Shown: one piece after another, positions 33,856 to 43,072 of the stretch
Layout of the letters: every line of letters starts with the position of its first letter
Numbering within the stretch: position 1 is the stretch's first letter
Notes under the pieces: model-generated
Seen by the model: only the letters and a program-made list of their open reading frames with translations
Database searches by the model: none
What the model was told of the DNA's origin: nothing
Made by a program: the position numbers and the translations under genes
Source: Bacteroidota bacterium
Lineage (GTDB): Bacteria; Bacteroidota; Bacteroidia; Flavobacteriales; Flavobacteriaceae
Assembly (NCBI GenBank): GCA_023387965.1
Contig: JAEWHE010000015.1
Coordinates: 124,001 to 188,000, forward strand
DNA length: 64,000 nucleotides
Direction: 5' to 3'

Positions 33856-34839
33856 ATGAGAACAATCCAATTTAGAGAGGCGATTTGCGAAGCAATGAGC
33901 GAAGAAATGCGTCGCGACGAATCAATATATTTAATGGGTGAAGAAGTAGCCGAATATAACGGTGCTTACAAAGCTTCAAAAGGAATGTTAGACGAGTTTG
34001 GACCAAAACGTGTTATTGATACACCAATTGCAGAACTTGGTTTCGCAGGTATTGCAGTAGGTTCGGCAATGAACGGAAACCGCCCGATTGTTGAGTTCAT
34101 GACTTTCAACTTTTCTTTAGTTGGTATCGATCAAATTATCAATAACGCTGCAAAAATGCGTCAAATGTCTGCTGGACAATTTCCAATGCCAATGGTTTTT
34201 CGTGGACCAACAGCTTCTGCGGGACAATTAGGAGCGACACACTCTCAGGCTTTTGAAAACTGGTTTGCCAACACTCCAGGATTAAAAGTGGTTGTGCCTT
34301 CCAGCGTGTACGACGCCAAAGGTTTGTTGAAATCGGCAATTCGTGACAACGATCCGGTTATTTTTATGGAATCTGAACAAATGTATGGCGACAAAGGGGA
34401 AGTGCCGGAAGGAGAATACACCATTCCTTTAGGTGTTGCCGATATCAAAAGAGAAGGTACTGACGTAACAATTGTTTCTTTTGGAAAAATTATCAAAGAA
34501 GCTTACACCGCTGCAGAAGAACTCGAAAAAGAAGGAATTTCTTGTGAAATCATCGACTTAAGAACGGTTCGCCCCATGGATTATGATGCCATTTTAAAAT
34601 CGGTTAAAAAAACAAACCGTTTAGTAGTGTTAGAAGAAGCTTGGCCTTTCGCAAGCGTTGCTTCAGAAATAACTTACATCGTTCAAGAACGTGCTTTCGA
34701 TTATCTTGATGCACCAATCCAAAGAATTACAACGGCTGATACTCCAGCTCCATATTCTCCATCATTGTTGAAAGAATGGTTGCCAAATGCACAAGACGTA
34801 ATCAAAGCGGTAAAAAAAGTAGCTTACAAAAAGAATTAA
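33856..34839 (+). CDS. pdhB: Pyruvate dehydrogenase E1 component, beta subunit
   Basis: The beta subunit of the alpha2beta2 thiamine-diphosphate E1 enzyme, which decarboxylates pyruvate and hands the acetyl group to lipoyl E2. The 327-residue sequence has LMGEEVAEYNGAYKASKGMLDEFGPKRVIDTPIAELGFAGIAVGSAM, with the conserved Glu of the cofactor site near the start. It also has GQLGATHSQAFENWFANTPGLKVVVPSS and the C-terminal transketolase domain (VSFGKIIKEAYTAAEELEKEGISCEIIDLRTVRPMD). The E1 alpha and E2 genes are not adjacent in this window. Branched-chain E1 beta is an alternative but fits less well. Confidence 0.93.
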   Translation: MRTIQFREAICEAMSEEMRRDESIYLMGEEVAEYNGAYKASKGMLDEFGPKRVIDTPIAELGFAGIAVGSAMNGNRPIVEFMTFNFSLVGIDQIINNAAKMRQMSAGQFPMPMVFRGPTASAGQLGATHSQAFENWFANTPGLKVVVPSSVYDAKGLLKSAIRDNDPVIFMESEQMYGDKGEVPEGEYTIPLGVADIKREGTDVTIVSFGKIIKEAYTAAEELEKEGISCEIIDLRTVRPMDYDAILKSVKKTNRLVVLEEAWPFASVASEITYIVQERAFDYLDAPIQRITTADTPAPYSPSLLKEWLPNAQDVIKAVKKVAYKKN

Positions 34840-34924
34840 TTGGAACAATTTGAAAATGTGGTAATTTTGAAAATGAGTCAATTGGTTTAAAGAATCGCAA
34901 AGTAATAAATTTGCTTTTGCCGAT

Positions 34925-35022
34925 CTTCAAATTTTTAAATTGGCTAATTATCTAATTAACTAATCTTGTAATTTTCAAATCTTCAAATTAACTAATTTTC
35001 AAATCATCTAATTGTCTAATTG
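34925..35022. repeat. Low-complexity TCTTCAAATT / CTAATTnnCTAATT array
   Basis: A run of imperfect units (TTCAAATC, CTAATTATCTAATTAACTAAT, AATTGTCTAATTGA) filling most of the gap between pdhB and the next gene, like the array at 33715-33805. Confidence 0.6.
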
Positions 35023-35024
35023 AC

Positions 35025-35032
35025 TATATTTG
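35025..35032 (+). promoter_or_regulatory. Putative -7 box for the DUF5686 gene
   Basis: TATATTTG, exact TAnnTTTG, 42 bases before the chosen ATG at 35075. It overlaps the TTG at 35030, which makes that upstream start unlikely. Confidence 0.5.
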
Positions 35033-35074
35033 AAACTTCATTGGGATATTCCCGGTGAAGTTTTTTTTAATTAT

Positions 35075-37582
35075 ATGAATAACAAATTTGTTCTAAGCCT
35101 TGCGTTTTTTCTTACTATAATCACAACCGCATTTTCTCAAACCAAAGTCAGCGGAATTGTTTATGACGAATTTAAGCAACCATTGCCCTACGCAAACGTC
35201 GTTTTTAAAGGTACTACCGAAGGAATTATTACTAACGAAGAAGGAAAGTTTTATCTCGAATCTAAAGAAACTCAAAAAGCAATAGTGGTTTCATTTGTGG
35301 GGATGGAACAAAAAGAAGTCACGCTTGAAAAAGCCGTAACCTACAATCTCGAAGTAAATCTTGGCGCCGGAAAAACCCTTGGCGAAGTCGTGATTTACAC
35401 CGGAAAAACTTCTAAAAAAGACAATCCTGCAATTGATATTTTGCGAAAAATTTGGGAACGCCGCAAAAAAAACGGACTCAAAATGTTCAAGCAATATGAA
35501 TATGATAAGTACGAAAAAGTCGAATTTGACCTCAATACAATAGATTCTGCGTTGATGAAAAGCAAACTCTTCAAAGGCATGGAATTTGTCTTCAATCAAG
35601 TGGATACTTCAGACGTTACGGGAAAATCTTACCTTCCGATTTTCATCAATGAAGCCTTGAGCAAAGTTTATGGCGATAACATCAATAACCGAAAAAAAGA
35701 GGTGCAAATTGCCAATAAAAATTCGGGATTTAGCAACAACCAGCAAATTATCGGCTTCGTCAAAGATTTATATGCAGATTACGATATTTACGACAATTAC
35801 CTAAAATTTTTCGACAAAGATTTTGTGAGTCCGCTTTCGCGAACGGGTATCAACGTCTATAATTACGTGTTGCACGACAGTACTTTTATCGATAACAAAT
35901 GGTGTTACAACATTGTGTATTATCCAAGACGAAAAAACGAACTGACCTTTAAAGGGGATTTTTGGGTGAACGATACCACTTTCGCCATCAAAAAAATAAA
36001 CCTAACCGCAAGCCGAAGCGCAAATATCAACTGGGTTAAGGAAATTTATATCGAACAAGAATTTGAAGTTTTGAACGATTCCGTTTTTTTACTGACTCGT
36101 GATCACATGATGTCGGATTTTGCTTTTTCTAAAAAAGATGAATCTCGTGGTGTTTACGGTAAGAGAACCACTTTGTTCAAAGACCACCAATTTAATATTA
36201 AAAAAGAAGACAAATTTTATAAGCAGGAAGTCAATGATTATGACCCTAATATTTATGTGAAAAGCGATGAATTCTGGGAAGAAAATCGCTTCGAACGTTT
36301 AAATAAAGACGAAAAAGGCGTTTATCAAATGCTCGACACGCTTAAAACGGTCAAAAAATTCAAGCGTTTGTACAATGCAGTTTCCATTTTGGGAAGCGGT
36401 TACGTCGAATTTAATAATTTTGATTTTGGTCCGATATTTTCCACGTTTGGATACAATGATGTAGAAGGAGTGAGGCTTCGTGCCGGAGGTCGAACGTATT
36501 TTGGTCAAAATGATCCGTGGCGAATTCAAGGTTACACGGCTTACGGTTTTAAAGACAACCAATTTAAGTACGGAATTTCCGGAAAAGTGTTGCTCAACAA
36601 AAAAAATCGTTTCATAATCTCCGGAGGAAATCGTCGTGACATTGAGCAAATTGGCGTAAGCCTTACCACTTCTAATGATTTGTTAGGTCGAAGTTTTGCG
36701 TCTTCAGCCGTTTTTGCCAGTGGTGATAACAGCAAATTAACTTCGGTAAATCTTACGAATTTTTCTGCCGAAGTCGAGCCCCTAAAAAACCTCACGTTTC
36801 AAGCAGGAGTTTCGTACAGAACATTAAAATCGGCTTCGCCAAATACTTTTAGTTTGGATTATTACAAAGAAATGCCATCTGCCGAAAATCCGCTTGGTGT
36901 CATTTCCGGAAGCCTGAAACAATACGAATTTAATACCTCAATTGATTATACTCCAGGCCGAAAAACCATAGGTTATGGCGTGGAAAGAACCGTAATCGAT
37001 TATAATTATGCCCGATTATATTTGAGTTTTAGCCAAGGAATTAAAGGACTTTTCGATAGTGATTTTGAATACGAAAAATTACAATTCTATTACCGTCAAC
37101 CGGTTTTGGTAGGTGGTTTCGGAAGGTTGTTTACCACATTTGAAGCCGGAAAAATTTTCGGAACCGTTCCGCTTGGATTAATGGGAGTTGTTCCTGGAAA
37201 CCAGTCGTATTTTGTAATCGACAACACCTATAATCTGATGAATTATTACGAATTCATGGCAGACGAATACGTGTCGCTTCATTTGGAACACAATTTCAAC
37301 GGAAGATTATTTGCCCGAGTTCCGTTTCTTCGAAAATTAAACTGGCGAGAAATCATCGGAATCAAAGGAGTTTACGGAACGATTTCTGACGAAAATAGAG
37401 CGATCAATGCGCAAACTTTAATTCCGTATCGCGCTCCAGACGACTTATATTGGGAATACCACGCAGGAATTGGAAATATTTTTAAAGTACTACGAATTGA
37501 TTTTGCTTGGAGAGGAAGTTATTTAAACCTTCCGGAAGCCAATAAATTTGCGGTTAAGGCATCTTTTGGGTTTTATTTTTAA
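35075..37582 (+). CDS. DUF5686 family outer-membrane protein with CarboxypepD_reg-like domain
   Basis: An 835-residue exported protein. Signal peptide MNNKFVLSLAFFLTIITTAFSQ. A carboxypeptidase-regulatory-like domain covers about 25-110 (VSGIVYDEFKQPLPYANVVFKGTTEGIITNEEGKFYL). The DUF5686 region follows (NPAIDILRKIWERRKKNGLKMFKQYEYDKYEKVEFDLN...). A C-terminal barrel-like part ends VKASFGFYF. It is common in Bacteroidota outer membranes and of unknown role, perhaps in outer-membrane assembly or surface-layer processing. The start is set by the signal peptide and promoter position. Confidence 0.88.
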   Translation: MNNKFVLSLAFFLTIITTAFSQTKVSGIVYDEFKQPLPYANVVFKGTTEGIITNEEGKFYLESKETQKAIVVSFVGMEQKEVTLEKAVTYNLEVNLGAGKTLGEVVIYTGKTSKKDNPAIDILRKIWERRKKNGLKMFKQYEYDKYEKVEFDLNTIDSALMKSKLFKGMEFVFNQVDTSDVTGKSYLPIFINEALSKVYGDNINNRKKEVQIANKNSGFSNNQQIIGFVKDLYADYDIYDNYLKFFDKDFVSPLSRTGINVYNYVLHDSTFIDNKWCYNIVYYPRRKNELTFKGDFWVNDTTFAIKKINLTASRSANINWVKEIYIEQEFEVLNDSVFLLTRDHMMSDFAFSKKDESRGVYGKRTTLFKDHQFNIKKEDKFYKQEVNDYDPNIYVKSDEFWEENRFERLNKDEKGVYQMLDTLKTVKKFKRLYNAVSILGSGYVEFNNFDFGPIFSTFGYNDVEGVRLRAGGRTYFGQNDPWRIQGYTAYGFKDNQFKYGISGKVLLNKKNRFIISGGNRRDIEQIGVSLTTSNDLLGRSFASSAVFASGDNSKLTSVNLTNFSAEVEPLKNLTFQAGVSYRTLKSASPNTFSLDYYKEMPSAENPLGVISGSLKQYEFNTSIDYTPGRKTIGYGVERTVIDYNYARLYLSFSQGIKGLFDSDFEYEKLQFYYRQPVLVGGFGRLFTTFEAGKIFGTVPLGLMGVVPGNQSYFVIDNTYNLMNYYEFMADEYVSLHLEHNFNGRLFARVPFLRKLNWREIIGIKGVYGTISDENRAINAQTLIPYRAPDDLYWEYHAGIGNIFKVLRIDFAWRGSYLNLPEANKFAVKASFGFYF

Positions 37583-37618
37583 CAAATCATCAAATTTTCC
37601 AACTTCAAAATTATTTCC

Positions 37619-37649
37619 TTGTCGATATGTATAGTTATGCTTACTTTTG
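37619..37649 (+). promoter_or_regulatory. Promoter of ppa
   Basis: TTG (37619-37621), 20-base spacer, TACTTTTG (37642-37649): a full match to the Bacteroidota -33/-7 pattern, 36 bases before the ppa ATG. It overlaps an in-frame upstream start at 37647, which is therefore rejected. Confidence 0.65.
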
Positions 37650-37685
37650 CACCCGCTAAATAAGTATATAGAAACAAATTACACT

Positions 37686-38216
37686 ATGAGTGCAGCCAAA
37701 CAAAAATCTTTTGACGTATTAATCGAAATACCAAAAGGAAGCAGAAATAAATACGAATACGATTTTGAATTAAAAAAAATCCGCTTCGACAGAATGTTGT
37801 TTTCATCAATGATGTATCCAGCAGATTACGGATTTATCCCTGAAACTTTAGCCTTAGACGGTGATCCGTTAGATGTTTTAGTTTTGGCAACAGAGCCAAC
37901 TTTTCCGGGTTGTGTGATGGAAGTAAAACCAATTGGTGTGTTTCACATGGCAGACGAAAAAGGACCGGACGAAAAAATTATTTGCGTTCCTGTTTCTGAT
38001 CCAATTTGGAACAAACTGAACGATTTATCTGATATGAATCCACATCAATTAAAAGAAATTGAGCACTTTTTCCAAGTTTATAAAGATTTAGAGCACAAAA
38101 AAGTAGATGTCGAAGGTTGGGGAGATGTGAGCGTTGCTAAAGAAATCATCGAGCAATGCGTAGATCGTTTCGAAGGAATCGAAAACCGTACAGCAGAATT
38201 GTTCAGCATTCGCTAA
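37686..38216 (+). CDS. ppa: Inorganic pyrophosphatase (soluble, family I)
   Basis: Hydrolyses the pyrophosphate made by biosynthesis to phosphate and so pulls those reactions forward. The 176-residue protein has the family I signature GDPLDVLVLATEP (ALDGDPLDVLVL), with its metal-binding aspartates. It also has MYPADYGFIPETL and KYEYDFELKKIRFDR. It is followed 113 bases later by a membrane pyrophosphatase gene on the same strand, so the two routes of PPi use are encoded side by side. Confidence 0.96.
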   Translation: MSAAKQKSFDVLIEIPKGSRNKYEYDFELKKIRFDRMLFSSMMYPADYGFIPETLALDGDPLDVLVLATEPTFPGCVMEVKPIGVFHMADEKGPDEKIICVPVSDPIWNKLNDLSDMNPHQLKEIEHFFQVYKDLEHKKVDVEGWGDVSVAKEIIEQCVDRFEGIENRTAELFSIR

Positions 38217-38329
38217 ACCATTTTCCTAAATAATTATATAAAAAGCAATATTCAGCAACGAATATTGCTTTTTTGTTTATGATTGATTTGTTATATTTAC
38301 ATATTATTAACAAACCAATTCTTAATCTT

Positions 38330-40765
38330 ATGGAGTCAAATATGATTTATGTTCCGGCAATTCTCGCAATCGTCGGACTTTTGTTTATGGTTGTCAAAAG
38401 ATCCTGGGTACTCAAGCAGGATGCCGGTGACGGAAAAATGAAGGAAATTTCAGAATATATTTATGAAGGTGCCCTCGCTTTTCTAAAGGCAGAATATAAA
38501 TTATTAACCGCTTTTGTAATTATTGCCAGTTTGATTCTCGCCGGAATCACCTTTTTGCCTGGAGCTACAACCCATTTGTCAATCGTAATCGCATTTATAT
38601 TTGGCGCCGTTTTTTCTGCCCTTGCGGGAAATATGGGAATGAAAATCGCTACGAAATCTAATGTAAGAACCACGCAAGCCGCAAGATCAAGTTTGCCGCA
38701 AGCGCTAAAAGTTTCTTTCGGAGGCGGAACCGTAATGGGATTAGGAGTTGCCGGATTGGCTGTTTTAGGACTTTCGGCATTTTTTATTTTCTTCTTCCAT
38801 TATTTCATGAACGGTGTTTGGGCAGAAGGAATGTACAACGGTGAAACTAAAAACGCTGGACAACTTATGACTATTTTGCTCGAAACCTTAGCCGGATTTT
38901 CGCTTGGTGCTGAATCGATCGCATTGTTCGCACGAGTTGGTGGCGGAATTTACACCAAAGCTGCCGATGTTGGAGCAGATTTAGTAGGAAAAGTAGAAGC
39001 CGGAATCCCTGAAGACGACCCAAGAAATCCAGCTACAATTGCCGATAACGTGGGAGATAACGTGGGAGACGTTGCCGGAATGGGTGCCGATTTATTTGGT
39101 TCTTATGTGGCAACCGTTTTGGCGGCAATGGTTTTAGGAAATTACGTCATCAAAGATATGGGCGGAAGCATTGCAGATGCTTTCGGTGGTATCGGACCGA
39201 TTTTGTTACCAATGGCAATTGCCGGAGTGGGAATTGTGATTTCCATTATCGGAACGCTTTTGGTAAAAATAAAAAATAATGATGCCAAAGAAGCTCAAGT
39301 GCAAGGTGCGTTGAATGTAGGGAACTGGGTTTCCATTGCATTAACAGCCGTTGCTTGCTACTTTTTAGTAATTTGGATGCTTCCCGAAACCATGAAAATG
39401 GAATTTTTTGGCGAAGGTTTAATGGATATTTCGTCAATGCGTGTTTTTTACGCCACTTTAGTAGGATTATTTGTAGGAGCTGTCATTTCTTCGGTAACAG
39501 AATATTATACAGGATTAGGAAAAAAACCAATTTTGGCTATCGTTCAAAAATCAAGCACCGGAGCCGGAACCAACATTATCGCAGGTTTGGCAACCGGAAT
39601 GGTTTCAACCTTTCCAACCGTTTTATTATTTGCTGCCGCAATTTGGGCTTCGTATGCTTTTGCCGGATTTTATGGTGTAGCATTGGCAGCTTCTGCCATG
39701 ATGGCAACGACGGCTATGCAATTGGCGATTGATGCGTTTGGACCAATTTCTGACAATGCGGGAGGAATTGCCGAAATGAGCGAGTTGCCAAAAGAAGTTC
39801 GTCAAAGAACAGATATTTTAGATTCTGTAGGAAACACAACAGCAGCAACCGGAAAAGGTTTTGCAATCGCTTCTGCAGCATTAACTTCGTTAGCACTTTT
39901 TGCTGCTTACGTTACTTTCACAGGAATCGACGGAATTAATATTTTCAAAGCACCGGTTTTAGCCATGTTGTTTGTGGGTGGAATGATTCCGGTGGTATTT
40001 TCTGCTTTGGCAATGAATTCCGTAGGAAAAGCCGCAATGGATATGGTTTACGAAGTTAGAAGACAATTCCGTGAAATTCCAGGAATTATGGAAGGAACAG
40101 GAAAACCCGAATACGCAAAATGCGTTGATATTTCTACAAAAGCCGCTTTACGCGAAATGATGCTCCCAGGATTATTAACCATCGGTTTTCCAATATTAAT
40201 TGTAGTGTTAGGTAAATTGGTTTATCCTGAAAATAATATGTTGATTGCCGAAATGTTAGGTGGTTACATGGCTGGAGTTACGGTTTCCGGAGTGCTTTGG
40301 GCAGTTTTTCAAAACAATGCTGGAGGAGCTTGGGACAATGCCAAAAAGTCCTTTGAAGCTGGTGTGATGATCAACGGCGAAATGACTTACAAAGGTTCAG
40401 ATGCTCACAAAGCAGCCGTTACCGGAGATACCGTTGGAGATCCATTTAAAGATACTTCTGGTCCATCGATGAATATCTTAATCAAGTTGACTTGTTTGAT
40501 TGGATTGGTAATCGCCCCAATTTTAGGCAATCACGATGCTGTTGAGGTCGTTCGTGAACAACAAGTAGAAGTAGTTCAAGTAGCGGAAACGCCAGAAACC
40601 ATAACCCAAGAAAGCATTAAAGAAGTTCGCATTGAAAAGACAAAAGATGCCGACGGAAATGTAAAAGCAACCGTAACCACCGTTCAGGATTCACGCGAAG
40701 ACGTTCAAGTCTTTGAAGGAACCGAAACCGAAGTGAATGCTAAAATTGATGCTTTAAAAAAGTAA
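38330..40765 (+). CDS. hppA: Membrane-bound ion-translocating pyrophosphatase
   Basis: An inner-membrane pump that couples PPi hydrolysis to outward movement of H+ (or Na+). The 811-residue protein has about 16 helices. The PPi/Mg site is DVGADLVGKVEAGIPEDDPRNPATIADNVGDNVGDVAGMGADLFGSY, with the second acidic cluster near DTVGDPFKDTSGPSMN. GNTTAATGKGFAI carries Ala and Gly where potassium-independent enzymes have Lys and Thr, so it should be potassium-dependent. After the last helix it carries a hydrophilic tail of roughly 75 residues. Start MESNMIYVP was chosen over an ATG 19 codons upstream because it precedes the first helix directly. Confidence 0.95.
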   Translation: MESNMIYVPAILAIVGLLFMVVKRSWVLKQDAGDGKMKEISEYIYEGALAFLKAEYKLLTAFVIIASLILAGITFLPGATTHLSIVIAFIFGAVFSALAGNMGMKIATKSNVRTTQAARSSLPQALKVSFGGGTVMGLGVAGLAVLGLSAFFIFFFHYFMNGVWAEGMYNGETKNAGQLMTILLETLAGFSLGAESIALFARVGGGIYTKAADVGADLVGKVEAGIPEDDPRNPATIADNVGDNVGDVAGMGADLFGSYVATVLAAMVLGNYVIKDMGGSIADAFGGIGPILLPMAIAGVGIVISIIGTLLVKIKNNDAKEAQVQGALNVGNWVSIALTAVACYFLVIWMLPETMKMEFFGEGLMDISSMRVFYATLVGLFVGAVISSVTEYYTGLGKKPILAIVQKSSTGAGTNIIAGLATGMVSTFPTVLLFAAAIWASYAFAGFYGVALAASAMMATTAMQLAIDAFGPISDNAGGIAEMSELPKEVRQRTDILDSVGNTTAATGKGFAIASAALTSLALFAAYVTFTGIDGINIFKAPVLAMLFVGGMIPVVFSALAMNSVGKAAMDMVYEVRRQFREIPGIMEGTGKPEYAKCVDISTKAALREMMLPGLLTIGFPILIVVLGKLVYPENNMLIAEMLGGYMAGVTVSGVLWAVFQNNAGGAWDNAKKSFEAGVMINGEMTYKGSDAHKAAVTGDTVGDPFKDTSGPSMNILIKLTCLIGLVIAPILGNHDAVEVVREQQVEVVQVAETPETITQESIKEVRIEKTKDADGNVKATVTTVQDSREDVQVFEGTETEVNAKIDALKK

Positions 40766-40779
40766 TTTTCTAAAAAAGT

Positions 40780-40807
40780 AAAAACCTCTCGATTGAGAGG
40801 TTTTTAT
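40780..40807. terminator. Terminator after hppA
   Basis: AAAACCTCTC GATT GAGAGGTTTTT, a perfect 10-bp stem with T-runs on both strands, between convergent genes. Confidence 0.88.
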
Positions 40808-40865
40808 TTTTATTACAAGACTCTAGTTTATAGATATGGAATCCTTTCTAAAATCAATTAAGAAA

Positions 40866-41261
40866 TTATCTTCTTTTTTTAAAGGCGTCAACTTTTTTCC
40901 GAAGATTGGCAATATCTGCTTCTGTCAATTCTGATTTGTAGACTTTAATTTTACCGATTTCCTTATCTCTTACTACCAAATATTTTTCTTTGAAAGTTAC
41001 TTTCAAACTATCGTTTTTTGTTACCAATAATAAATTACGAGGCGGAGGCAAACCAGGAATCTTTAATGTCACTGCGGGAGTTCGATCAAAAAAAGTTGAA
41101 GCTTTTTTTGCAAAATATTCCACTTCAATTATACTGTCTTTATAAGTAACATAACATATTGTAAATGGGAATTTTGTTCCCTCATAAATTCCGTTCTTCA
41201 AATTTTGACTCTGGACATTCATAACGGTTAAAAGAAAAAGAATCAGAGTAAAATTTTTCAT
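40866..41261 (-). CDS. Hypothetical exported protein
   Basis: A 131-residue protein with signal peptide MKNFTLILFLLTVMNVQSQ. The mature part is beta-rich (NGIYEGTKFPFTICYVTYKDSIIEVEYFAKKAS...). The tail is basic and helical (ELTEADIANLRKKVDAFKKRR). No family or catalytic motif is recognised. It is a lone gene facing hppA across a terminator. Confidence 0.65.
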   Translation of the reverse strand: MKNFTLILFLLTVMNVQSQNLKNGIYEGTKFPFTICYVTYKDSIIEVEYFAKKASTFFDRTPAVTLKIPGLPPPRNLLLVTKNDSLKVTFKEKYLVVRDKEIGKIKVYKSELTEADIANLRKKVDAFKKRR

Positions 41262-41381
41262 GAGCAGTCAAAGGTTTTTATTTTCTAAATGATAGCTAAG
41301 GACAAGATTAAACTTACAATTTTCTTCCAACCCCTAAAATCAGAAATCTAACATCTTTAATTATAAATCTAAAATCCTAAA

Positions 41382-41996
41382 TCAAAACAATCCGTTTATC
41401 TCCGCATTAATCCTATTGATAATATCTCCTAAATCCTCAGGATTGTCCACAAAATTAATATTGTCCACATCTATAATCAGCAATTTTCCCGAAGTATAAC
41501 TTTCAATCCAAGCTTCATAACGCTCGTTCAATCGGCTTAAATAATCAATCGAAATAGAATTTTCATAATCGCGTCCGCGTTTGTGAATTTGGTTGACCAA
41601 ATTTGGAATCGAGCTTCGCAAATAAATCATCAAATCCGGAGCTTCCACTAAAGATTCCATCAACTCAAAAAGCGACTTATAATTGTTAAAGTCACGGTTG
41701 GTCATCAGTCCCATCGCATGAAGATTTGGAGCAAAAATATGCGCATCTTCATAAATCGTACGGTCTTGAATAATATTTTTTCCGCTTTCGCGAATTTGCA
41801 ACACCTGACGAAATCGACTGTTCAAAAAATAAATCTGGAGGTTAAACGACCACCGTTCCATTTGGTGGTAAAAATCGTCTAAATACGGGTTGTCCACTAC
41901 GTCTTCAAAGTGCGGTTCCCAATTAAAATGTTTGGCTAATAAACGTGTAAGTGTGGTCTTTCCCGCACCAATATTTCCTGCTACTGCTATGTGCAT
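41382..41996 (-). CDS. Deoxynucleoside kinase
   Basis: A 204-residue P-loop kinase of the dNK/dCK-dGK type that phosphorylates deoxynucleosides for the salvage pathway. The P loop is GNIGAGKTT (residues 7-15). The following acidic strand is HFEDVVDNPYL. The DRx motif of the active site is IIQDRTIYEDAHIF, and the LID region has HKRGRDYENSI. Base preference (dA/dG versus dC) cannot be read with confidence. The start shares one base with the stop of the upstream gene (TAATG), so the two are translated together. Confidence 0.9.
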   Translation of the reverse strand: MHIAVAGNIGAGKTTLTRLLAKHFNWEPHFEDVVDNPYLDDFYHQMERWSFNLQIYFLNSRFRQVLQIRESGKNIIQDRTIYEDAHIFAPNLHAMGLMTNRDFNNYKSLFELMESLVEAPDLMIYLRSSIPNLVNQIHKRGRDYENSISIDYLSRLNERYEAWIESYTSGKLLIIDVDNINFVDNPEDLGDIINRINAEINGLF

Positions 41997-42784
41997 TACG
42001 GTAAATTAATTTTATAATTTTTAATTTCTTGGTTGGTAAAAATACTCAAAATTTCATCTTGATAAGTAAAACCATCAAAGCTTTTTTCCACCTCTAAAAC
42101 CTTTGAAATTGAACCTTTTTCCAAGTTAAAAATAAAAAGTCCTTCGTCATTGGCATACAAAACCCGCTTTCCATTCACCACCTGATACATTTTTCCCGCC
42201 GGAATTTCGCCCAATGAAGCCGTTTTTCCAAAAATATCTGCCGCATACAAACGCTGTTTGGCATCTATCCAGTAAAAATAGTTGTATTCAGTTTGGTAAA
42301 AAACAAGCGGTTCCGTAAAAGTTGGCGTCAGTGGCAAAAATGATTTTTTTCGTAAATCATACAAGCCTAACTTTTGCGTAAGCAAATCAAAAACCCAAAG
42401 CCTGTTTTGCGCGGCAAGCCCCACAGCATCTGGATTCAAAGGCGTTTCTAATTCCGAAAAATTAATGCGTAACGACTCATTCAACTGATTGTCTAACAAT
42501 ACCACGGAAGTGAAATTTCGGTAAAAAAGCACAATTTGAAGCGGGTTTTGCAAGTCAGCCCGAGAAATTTTTCCCAAAGCGACATTCTTGTAAAAAAGCG
42601 TCGAGTTAGGAGCTATTTTCCGAAACTCATTTCCGAAAATTCCATACAAATTACCGAAATGATCCCGATTCACAAAAGTTCCGTCGCTCCATTTTTCGGT
42701 ATTTTTAAAAAACGGAACTACCTCATTTTGTGCAAAAATGCCCCAAAAATAACCTAAAAATAAAAACAAAAAATACTTTTTCAT
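41996..42784 (-). CDS. Exported beta-propeller-like protein, unknown function
   Basis: A 262-residue protein with signal peptide MKKYFLFLFLGYFWGIFAQ. The body consists of repeated short beta-strand blocks (VVLLDNQLNESLRINFSE, NRLWVFDLLTQKLGLYDLRKKSF, GLFIFNLEKGSISKVLEV) like a small propeller of the WD40/NHL kind. No enzymatic motif is seen. It is coupled with the deoxynucleoside kinase gene. The start at the Met before the signal peptide was chosen; another Met three codons earlier is possible. Confidence 0.65.
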   Translation of the reverse strand: MKKYFLFLFLGYFWGIFAQNEVVPFFKNTEKWSDGTFVNRDHFGNLYGIFGNEFRKIAPNSTLFYKNVALGKISRADLQNPLQIVLFYRNFTSVVLLDNQLNESLRINFSELETPLNPDAVGLAAQNRLWVFDLLTQKLGLYDLRKKSFLPLTPTFTEPLVFYQTEYNYFYWIDAKQRLYAADIFGKTASLGEIPAGKMYQVVNGKRVLYANDEGLFIFNLEKGSISKVLEVEKSFDGFTYQDEILSIFTNQEIKNYKINLP

Positions 42785-42837
42785 CGATGCCAAATTACAA
42801 ATCTTTCCCCAATATTTTTATTTTTTTTTGGTGCCAT

Positions 42838-42950
42838 TTCCGGCTTTCCCTGCAAGTTGCCGTTCTTGCCGCTTTGTTTTTAATTTGCCCAAAGGAGCTC
42901 CTGCCGTCGCTCTTTGGACAAAAAAAACAATAGCGCCAATTTCCGGCAAG
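42838..42950 (-). repeat. Dispersed hairpin element, copy E (divergent)
   Basis: Read on the minus strand it has GTTTTTTTTGTCC followed by GAGCGACGGCAGGAGCTC and GGGCAAATTAAAAAC. These are an imperfect stem plus GGCAAGAACGGCAA... GGGAAAGCCGG ends recalling the family's GCGGAAAGCGGG. It is the least certain copy. It lies between two divergent genes. Confidence 0.4.
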
Positions 42951-43046
42951 CTTTCCGTTCAATCCGGGGCAAAAACGTATCTGCAAATAGGATACATTTT
43001 TTCTCAAATCCACAAAAAAATATTCAAAACGCCACAAGAAAAACGA

Positions 43047-43054
43047 TACATTTG
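43047..43054 (+). promoter_or_regulatory. Putative -7 box for the 732-residue exported protein
   Basis: TACATTTG, exact TAnnTTTG, 18 bases before the ATG at 43073. It excludes an in-frame upstream start at 42914. Confidence 0.5.
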
Positions 43055-43072
43055 TGTAAATCATTTTGTATT

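Noticed and set aside
41382..41996. Thymidylate kinase
   Set aside because: The P-loop plus DRT motif and RGRDYE region fit deoxynucleoside kinases; TMK signature DR(Y/F)xxSxxAYQ is absent.
42914..43072. N-terminal extension of the exported 732-residue protein
   Set aside because: The extension lies over hairpin copy E and the promoter box; the Met at 43073 begins a clean signal peptide.
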